A stretch of DNA of 64,000 bases. Source: Stropharia rugosoannulata (taxonomy: Eukaryota; Basidiomycota; Agaricomycetes; Agaricales; Strophariaceae). The stretch is taken from positions 3,410,001-3,474,000 of the forward strand of contig JANCIK010000007.1 of assembly GCA_028532985.1 (NCBI GenBank). The letters are read 5' to 3'. Both the position numbers and the translations under genes were made by a program. Below the pieces are notes generated by a model. The model searched no databases. It worked only from the letters and a program-made list of their open reading frames with translations, and was not told the origin of the DNA. Positions 1 through 8,600 of this stretch are shown piece by piece (positions within the stretch are counted from its first letter, which is position 1; every line of letters begins with the position of its first letter).

Positions 1-830
1 ATGCGGCTATGGGGGGGAGGCGGAAGCCGCACGAGCGGGCCGCTTTTCACCGTCACGATCAGCACGTACTTGGCCCGGCCCATCATTAATCATTTCACAC
101 ACTCCTTCCCTTCTCCCTTCATCTCCTCAGGACTAGGTTCGTATGTTCGTATGTGCACATCATCCGTAGACCTCGCCGATCTTATGTTGGCGTAAGCGCG
201 GACGACCGCCGGCTCATAGCAAGCCGCGTCTGCCTCCACACTTTTGCGGAGCGAGGAGAGTCTCCGCGTAAGCACTCTGATGCGAAACTGTAGTAAACCA
301 GGTAAGTTCAATTATACCGATATGCGGTTTACTAACCTGCGGTATGCATTGATCTTCGAACAGTGGGCGCCGGAGTCTTTCAGGCGCCAACCAGAGATGC
401 AGGGCAACGTTTCTGCATCGTCGCACATACGCGGATAATACTCTGCTGTCAAGGAATGCGCCGTCTTAGCTACCCCGGTTTCTGCAGAAACAGACGCAGC
501 GCAAACGTGGCGCGACCACTCCAAGTCTGGTCAGTCACCGTCTCGTCGCCTGAACGCAAGTAGCGCAAGGACTCCAAGTTTCTATCATTCACCACAAGCC
601 CTCCGTCCGCCTCCATCCCGTCCCCCGCTGAGTTTGGCATCGACGAATCGCCGATCTTCGCCAAACCACCAGCGCCCCGCTGCCCCATCCCCGCCCCCGC
701 GCCTCCGCACGCGCTCGGAGCGGCCTATTGTATCTACGCCACAGACGCAGCATATAAACCTATATGCGAGCCCTTCAAGCACTGGTGCCACGTAGGGCTC
801 CACACGCATCGGCGACCTGCCCACCGGTCT
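1..830. other. No gene recognised
   Basis: No coding sequence with a recognisable motif is visible. Open frames are short and overlap on both strands. The right end (about 600-830) is C-rich and may be the decayed 5' part of the ATG4-like sequence that follows. Confidence 0.4.
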
Positions 831-836
831 CTCAGG

Positions 837-1535
837 TTGGTTCGTGCGCATCTTCTCATCCCCTCCTACCAACCTCTCTCCCTGCCGTTGTTGCTCAGCA
901 TTCCCAAGGTGCATCGCCTTCCGCATGACTCTAGCTCCAGTCAGGCCAGCCCTGCCCGCAAGCTGTTCAGCGGGCCTGCGGCTCTTACCACCCTGAAGCA
1001 TGTCAAGGACAAGACTGTGCTCTATCTCCTCGACTCGGACGCAGTCCCCGACCGCTGAGGCACCCCCCATCTGGTTCCTGGGTATGCAACACCCCACCTG
1101 GGTGGGCCTGCCAGTTGATCCACATGCACCGAGCCCACCCACCCCGGCACGCAAGATCAAAGGCAGCAGAGCGAGCTGGTGAAGCTCATCCAGCGCCACT
1201 ACTTTCTCCTCTGCTGATGGGCATCAGTCACCTATGATTAGCAGCGCTGGATAATCAAGTTGCCGCCATTCTCTCCTCCATTTTCAGTGAGCTCTGCGAC
1301 ACTGGACGAGAATCAAAGCCCTACAGTGGGCAGGAAGGTCTGGCTGCGGGCTGGGCAGAAGATGTAGAACTGGTGCGGGGCAAAGCCTTGTCGCCAACGC
1401 TCTCGTCGACGTCCACCTGGGACATGGTATGTGCACCCTTTGTCTTACAAATGGTTGGCTGACATCGTTTAGACTGGTGTCGTCCTCCTCACCCGGTGGC
1501 AACTCCGGAATATGCGACATATGTCCATAGTTTGA
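837..1535 (+). pseudogene. ATG4-like cysteine protease, 5' part, decayed
   Basis: Remnant of the autophagy protease that processes and delipidates Atg8. Three pieces in different frames match the family in order: YLLDSDAVPDR (about 1020-1058), IWFLGMQHPTWVG (about 1066-1104), then GQSLVANALVDVHLGHD leading through a 46-nt intron (1427-1472, GTATGT...TTTAG) into PPHPVATPEYATYVH (1473-1530). In the family the middle piece follows the motif GWGCMLRTGQS carrying the catalytic Cys. Here that stretch (about 1345-1385) is scrambled and the Cys context is lost. Frames shift at least twice, and nothing downstream (the Asp-His catalytic part) is present. The copy stops abruptly at about 1535, where unrelated sequence begins. 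The family assignment is from remembered motifs. That it is a pseudogene is clear from the frame breaks. Confidence 0.6.
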
Positions 1536-1749
1536 AAGTAGTGAGGCGCTCTCCATAGCCCTCTGTGCCAAATGCGGTGGAGGTGAGATACATAGGCCTC
1601 GAAAGTGGGTCGTTGTTAGCATTGGTGACGGAAAGCCTGTCAAAAATGCATTTGCTGAGATAATTTGCTTCCTCAACATCGTCGTTATCAATCCACCGCC
1701 CTGGATGTGTCAGACTGGGCACGCTGAGCGATGGAGAATCAGCACGTAC

Positions 1750-2220
1750 CCGGAGATCCGTTCCTGATGACTTGAGCGCAGCCCAGTCAAGTGGACTATG
1801 CCCCGGCGCCAGAGCAACCTTTGCGCCTTTCTTAGGCTTCTGCGGGATCTGCGTCGTCGTAGGCGGTGGCGCCAGAGAATTTCCTGCATCTGTGCCGCCA
1901 GCGCGTCGCGCAACTCCGGGTTGGCGTACAGCTAGCCCAGGCAAAGGAGGGGGTGGCATAAGCTCTGCCTCTGTTAGTATCTTAGGAACTGGCGCAGATG
2001 GCGCCGAAGAGCGTGCGCGCTGAGCGCTGTTCAATGCCGGGAATGCCGGCGCAACGTCTGAGGCGTCGTGCTCGGTTTCCGTCTCCTCGCCGTCGTCTTC
2101 TTCATCTTTGTTATTAGGATCGTCAAGGGGTGGCGAGGCTCGCATTAGGGTGGGCACGGCGGGTGTGGAAGATAGAAGGGAGGTTCCTGTGGACAGCCAG
2201 CTGCGGAGGTAAGAGGTCAT
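1750..2220 (-). pseudogene. Cytochrome-b5-like (IRC21-type) protein, first exon only
   Basis: The 157-codon open exon starts at ATG 2220 (MTSYLRSWL...) and ends at a good donor (CGG|GTACGT, 1750/1749). It is Pro/Ser/Glu rich and ends in PGHSPLDWAALKSSGTDLR. This is the conserved segment just before the heme-binding cytochrome b5 domain in fungal IRC21/YMR073c-like proteins. The heme domain itself (HPGG motif) should lie in the next exons to the left, but sequence 1490-1749 has no such motif and runs into the ATG4 remnant on the other strand. The gene is therefore truncated at its 3' side by a rearrangement. An intact gene with a very distant second exon is excluded by the ATG4 sequence immediately beyond. 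Confidence 0.5.
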
Positions 2221-2609
2221 GGTATCTGAAGGATAGGAAGGGATGGCGGAGCAATTTAGAGCAAGGCGTTGTTGAGGCGCTGAGTCAGAGAGAGTGATCA
2301 AGAAGCTTCCAATTAAATCAAACCCAGATAATGCTGCACTGCATTGGCAGTAGAACCTATCACATTGCTGCTATTTCCTTTGTTTCTTTTTCTTTGATAT
2401 CTTCAGTTATTCTGCTCTGTCGCCTTCTTTTCCAGGGCTGTTTCCTCTTGTTGGGGAAAATGCGGCTCTGTCCTTGTTGACAGATGCCGAGAACTTTGAT
2501 TTAGCTGCATTGATGGGTGCAGATCACTGGACCCGTCGAGATGACGTTCGAGAGTGTTGAATGGCCTCCACATCTTGCGGCGAACCGCTACGCATCCAAC
2601 TAGGTTCTC

Positions 2610-5600
2610 ATGGCTACACCTTCCCGGAAAAGAGACGCCACTCACCTCGCTGACTCTGAGCATGTACATGAGCCACCGCCCACGCACCGGCGGACCACAG
2701 GCAATCCAGCTGCTGGGCAAACCTCGAGACATGCACTTCCTGCGGAAGAAATCGCGTCGAATACCTCCTTTCTTGCATTTCCTGATCCAAGGAAGTCACA
2801 GCCCCGCGCTATACCCTTCCAGCAACCTTCTCAACTTATCTCGTTTTCGTATAACGCGTCCCATACTCAAACATTCGCGGACGACACGCTCAAGTACTGC
2901 GTCGACCCTCCGCGCGAAGCTGACTTGAGCTACGGCTATGATCGCTGGGTCAGGAAAGATGACGAACAGGGGAGGCTTGACTCGCTTTTGAAAGCCATTA
3001 TGGAGGTGAAGGCGAGGGGCAAAGATAAAGAAGGTTTTGAGCTACCGCAGATTGGGGTTGTCTCCTGGAGAGGCGTCATGACAAAGTGAGTGTTATCTTG
3101 TTTCATTAGGCATGTCTATTGATTTATTTTCTGTTTTCTCAAACCTCTCCAAAATCGGTTATTACACGAAACACGCGCATATATTCACCTGCTTATACTT
3201 CTGTCGTGTATGCATGCATGCTTGAGCCTTTAGGATTTTGACTTCACCTTACGAGAAGCGTGACGGCTGGCAAATGAACTTAATGTACGTCGATGGAACT
3301 CTCTATTTGGAAGAACACCTTACAGACGCGGACCTTGAAGAAAGGTATGTTCCTTTTTTTTGTTCTTTTGTCGCATATATACGCTGTTTTTCTTCACAAC
3401 TCTTCTCGGAAGACAATGTTTTCATGAGTAATTATTCTTCATATTCCCTCCCTATCGCGCATATATGCGCATTTCGTCGGGTATCTGTCATCGCAATCAC
3501 TGTTTGCCCATGCTTCGCTCTTTATACTTCCTCACCGCGCGTCAATCCAGGTTAAATCTGATTCACCTTTTCAATAGGAACAACGCTCCACCAAACCAGC
3601 GCACACCAATGCATTATGGTTATGCATTCGAATCGTATTGCACTAGCGATTCTCCAACGCGAGAGATTGATTGCAAGTCTAAAGACCCTCCACCAGGCTG
3701 GGGTGGCGACGTGAACACCAACGAACAGCGGCGTAGCGTCGTTCGGACGAAGCTCGGGGATATGAGAATGATTCTCGGCGGCGAGGTCGATTGCGCGCGA
3801 GGTATGTTGCACTTTTAGAATCGCTTCGGTTCGGTTTGGACCCTCCTTTCCCATCTATACCATCGGCATATGGTTTATGGTCCCGCCATTGCCGTATCTA
3901 CTTTCTATACTCCCGTCGCTACGCATTAAAGCTGATGAACTTTTCCCCTCGGTTAAAGAGAAATATACAAGCCAACCGGACACATTCGTAGAACTCAAGA
4001 CGTCGATGGTGATGCGTAGGTTTAACGATGAGGTTAGGTTCGAGAGGTGCGTGTCTATTTTCGTATCTGCTCCCCATTGAATGTACGCGGTGCTTCGCGT
4101 TTCCGGGATTTCTTCAGTTGGAGCGTACTTGGAGCCTGCGTATGCTGGCTGCATGCTTATCGCTCCGCTCCTTCCCTTGAGCTGCTTTTGCTACCTGAAA
4201 TGATGCGTCGCTTCACTGTAGAGAGTATTTCCAATGCTCTGCACCCTCTGTGCGGCCCGAGGTCCACCAATCTTGATCAAACACCCATTGACTTGCTCTA
4301 TAACCTGAATCCTGCTGACGCCATCGCATCCTACACAGGAAGTTGCTAAAGTTCTATTTCCAGTCGCTCCTTCTGGGCGTACCCGTGAGTTGCATTAATA
4401 CTTCACTGATGTGATCCCGCGCCACCCGGCGAGCATGTCTGTAAGGGCGACTCTGCGCAGTGTCGAGCTCACACGAGACCTAGCAGAGGGATTCCGAAGT
4501 TTATTAAGCTGTAAACTATAAATACAATAGAAGCGCACCTAGCAGAGGGATTCCGAAGACAAAAGCCTAAGGAAACCCGCTGCTGGGCGCCACAGTACAT
4601 AATAGAAGCGTTGATTGATGCGTGAGAATAAACTATACAGTTGATCCGCCACAAGAAGCCACCACATCACGTCCTCATGTGATGTGCATCATACATCATA
4701 TGCACAACACATGATGGACGTGTCCCATCAGTACGTCACATGATGTAAACCGCGCGCGCCTGTGCACAGTACACACTGCAGAGCATAGTGTACACTGCAC
4801 GGGCTGCGCGCGGCGTAAGAAATAAAAATAAAATAAAATAAAAGAAAGTGAAGGAAGACGAAATGAATAAAAATAAAGGGTGACGCACAGCGTCCCCTTA
4901 CATCACCCCCCCTTCAAGACACGGCGTCCCGGCGTGGCAAGGTGATCCACTCGCCACCATTGACTGTTCTATACCGTCCAGGCTCAATTGCCAGGGAGCC
5001 AATAACCCGCGGAGCATCAGGATGTTCCCGGTAGAACTTGGCCACCAGCTGAGGTGAGAAGACGTCTTCCGCATGCTCCCAGGAGTTCTCCTCATACCCA
5101 TACCCCTTCCATTTGACGAGGAACTGAAGCCTGTTTCGATGGATGCGGCTGTTGAGGATGGCCTCAACCTCGTACTCCAGCTCGTTATCCACCAGCTCAG
5201 GTTCCGGAGGAGGCGCTGCAATGCGGCCCGGAATAGGGTCAGGAGACAGGGCGTGAGCTTGACAACAGGGAAGACAGGGTGGAGACGCTTGAGAGAAACT
5301 GGGAGTTTGAGACGGTAGGCATGAGATCCAACAGCAGCCTCGACCGTATACGGGCCCAGGAGACGGTGGGACAACTTCTTGGAGGGACGGGAGGTACGGA
5401 TGTCTGACGCATCCAGGTAGACCTTGTCACCTGGTTTGTACACCGGGAGAGGGTCACGTCGCCGGTTGTAGAAGCGAGCCATGTCATCTTTGGCCTTAGC
5501 CAGCGCTGACTTGGCTTCTTCCAATGTACTAGCCATCCGCTCCTTGAACTCATTCACAGTCTCCAGAGACGATGGAGCTTCATGAGGTTCAAAGCCCATC

Positions 5601-8600
5601 CGAGGGTGTCGTCCAGTGTCGAGCATGAAAGGTGTATGCTGGGTGGAGGCGTGGACATGGTTGTTGTACTGGAACTCGGCCAGAGGCAAGAGATCCTCCC
5701 AGTCGTCCTGACGCTCATTCACGAAGGTCCGCAAGTACTGTTCCAACTCCATGTTAACGCGCTCCGTCTGACCATCAGATTGGGGTGGTAGGCAGTGGAC
5801 GTCGCCAGGCGGATTCCCAACAACCGGTAAAGCTCTCTAGTGAACTCGGCAATGAACTGAGGCCCACGATCCGAGAGGACTATCCGAGGGAGACCATGGT
5901 GGCGCCAGACATAACGGAGATAGAGCCGGGCCGCTCCAAGTGCACTAACAGTGGTAGTCGTTGGGATAAAGTGACCGCGCTTGGAGACTGAGTCTATCAC
6001 GTTCATGATGGCGTCATGTCCATTGGAGAGAGGAGTTCCACGATGAAGTCCACACTGATAACCGCCCAGCGCTGCTCAGGGATAGGGAGAGGATGAAGCT
6101 CACCAACCGGGCGGTGACGCTGGATCTTGGTGCGAATACAGAGGTCACAGGTCTTGCAGTACTGTCCAATGTACCGAGACATCTGGGGCCACCAGTAGTT
6201 GCGCGATACTAACTCCAGTGTCTTCCAACGTCCAGCATGACCAGCCACCTTGGTGTCGTGGTGTAAGGAGACAATACGGCGGCGGAGATCAGGGTCGTTG
6301 GGGACGTAGATCTTATCCCGGAAGCTGAGGAGACCATCTTGCATCCTCCACTCCGAGGATCGCACAGAACGGGCCCCACTGCTCAACAAACCCTTTGCTG
6401 CCTTCGCCACCATCTCCTCATGTTTCCCCTGACGGTTTCCCTTCCGGATCTCGTGCAACAAGTCCTTCTCCTCGCCCACCAGCTCCACCGCCTCGAGCGC
6501 CCGGATAGCAAAGAAGGCGGGCTTGAGGAGTGTCATCTCAGCATTATCCCCAGCGCCGTCTCCATGATCAGCTCGTCGCGAGAGGGCATCAGGTTTCCCC
6601 ATGGAACGGCCAGGGCGGTGGCGGAGCGTGAAGTCGAAGCGGGAGAGGTAGAGGGACCAGCGGGCCTGTCTGCGGTTAAGCTTTTTGGCCGTCATGAAGT
6701 ACTCCAGATTCTTGTGGTCTGTCCAGATCTCCACCGGATGAGCTGCACCTTCAAGGAAGTGTCTCCACTCCTCCAGGGCTCGAATGACCGCTAGCATCTC
6801 CTTGTCATGGATCTCGTAGTTACGCTGTACGGGACTGAGGCTCTTGGAGTAATAGGCGACAGGGTGCCATTTCCCATCTTCACGCGACTGCTGAGAGAGC
6901 ACAGCACCAGTAGCAAAGTCCGAGGAGTCTGCCTCAACGCGGTAGGGCAGGTCGTCACGAGGGAAAGCCAGGATGGGAGCCGAAGTCACCGCAGTACGCA
7001 ACATATCAAAGGCGGCCTGAGCATCAGAGGACCACGACCAGGGAGTATCCTTACGCGTCAGCTCAAAAAGCGGACGGGCATGGTGAGAGAAGTCCTCGAT
7101 GAAGCGGCGATAGAAGTTGACGAAGCCCAAGAAGCTCTGTACCTCCTTGCGTGACTTGGGAACCGGCCACTCTGCTACACCTGCAATCTTGACCGGGTCC
7201 ATCTCCACCTGACCTTCCGAGATGATGAGCCCCAGATACTCAATGCGACGCTTCTCAAACTCGCACTTCTCCGGCTTGAGATACAACCGGTGGAGTCGCA
7301 GACGCTCCATGACCAGACATGTCACCCGACGATGTTCCTCGAGGGTCTTGGTGTAGATGAGGATATCGTCAAGGTAGACACAGACAATGCCCTCGAAAAT
7401 GAGGTCGTTGAATATCTCGTTCATCATGGTCTGGAACGTTGCAGGCGAGTTGGTGAGACCAAAGAACATAACCGTAGGCTCGAACAGACCGCGGTTTGTT
7501 CGGAACGCTGCCTTCCACTCATCTCCCTCCTTGATGCGCACATTGTTGTACCCCCACCGCGTCAAGCTTGGTGAAGTAGCTGGCACCACGGAGTTGTTGG
7601 ATGAGGTCAGAGACGAGAGGAAGCGGGTAGCGGTTCTTGATGGTCATGGCGTTCAGCACACGGTAGTCCTGGATGAGGCGCAATGACCCGTCCTTCTTCT
7701 TGATAAAGAAGACAGGAGACGCCATCGGAGACTTAGAGGGACGAATACGGCCAGTGGCGAGGTTCTCCTGTAAGAACGCATCTAGTTCCTTCTGCTCAGG
7801 AAGCGTCATAGGATACACCTTGCAGTTGCTGGGTGTTGCTCCGAGTTCCAGTTCAATGGCGTGATCCCAAGGTCGACATTCTGGCAAGACATCAAAGGAC
7901 TCCTTTGAGAAGACGTCCTTGAAGTCATGCAAATGGTTAGGAACGTCGTCGCGGAAGTCCTTCTGTCCAGAGTTGGACGCAAAGGCTTCTGCGAGCCGCT
8001 GGGACACGGTGGAGGTAGACTGAATGAACTGGGACTCGGGGGGTAACGACGCCGCAAACAGCCGGTTGTCGTCGTCCTCCCAGACAGAGTGGAGGGCCTC
8101 TAGTAAGCTGCAAGCGTCCTTAGGAGCAGGCAGCGGTTCAACTTCCTCCAACTCCATCTCGGGACTTCGTCGTCATCGTCCTCCAGCTCCATAAGGAGGG
8201 GCATAGGGCCCTGGGTACAGGTCTCTACCGCTCTGATCTCTGCGCGAAGCTTAGACTTCTCCGCACGGATCTCATCACGGCACGTGGAGCACCGGCGTGG
8301 GCACCGTGACATCTTCACCTCTCCAGTGATCCAGTCCACTTCAGGGTTGTGTTCTCGAAGCCAAGTGTGGCCCAGAATCATATCCTGACGTCCGAGGTTG
8401 GTGACGGGGAAGACGGCGCGTTCAGTGTGGTCCTTGTAGCGAAGGATGAGCTCCACAATGGACGTGATAGAGCCGTCTTCATTGAGTGAACCGTCAACGT
8501 TGTGGACTGGAATGGGGACCAAGAGAGGGCGTTCCGTCAGCTTGTGCTGCTGGACGTACTTGCGACTGATGAAGCACTGGTCAGCGCCGCAGTCAACCAG

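Noticed and set aside
585..1199. 204-codon minus-strand open frame
   Set aside because: It lies antisense to the ATG4 remnant, is Arg/Gly-rich and has no motif; the + strand carries the homology.
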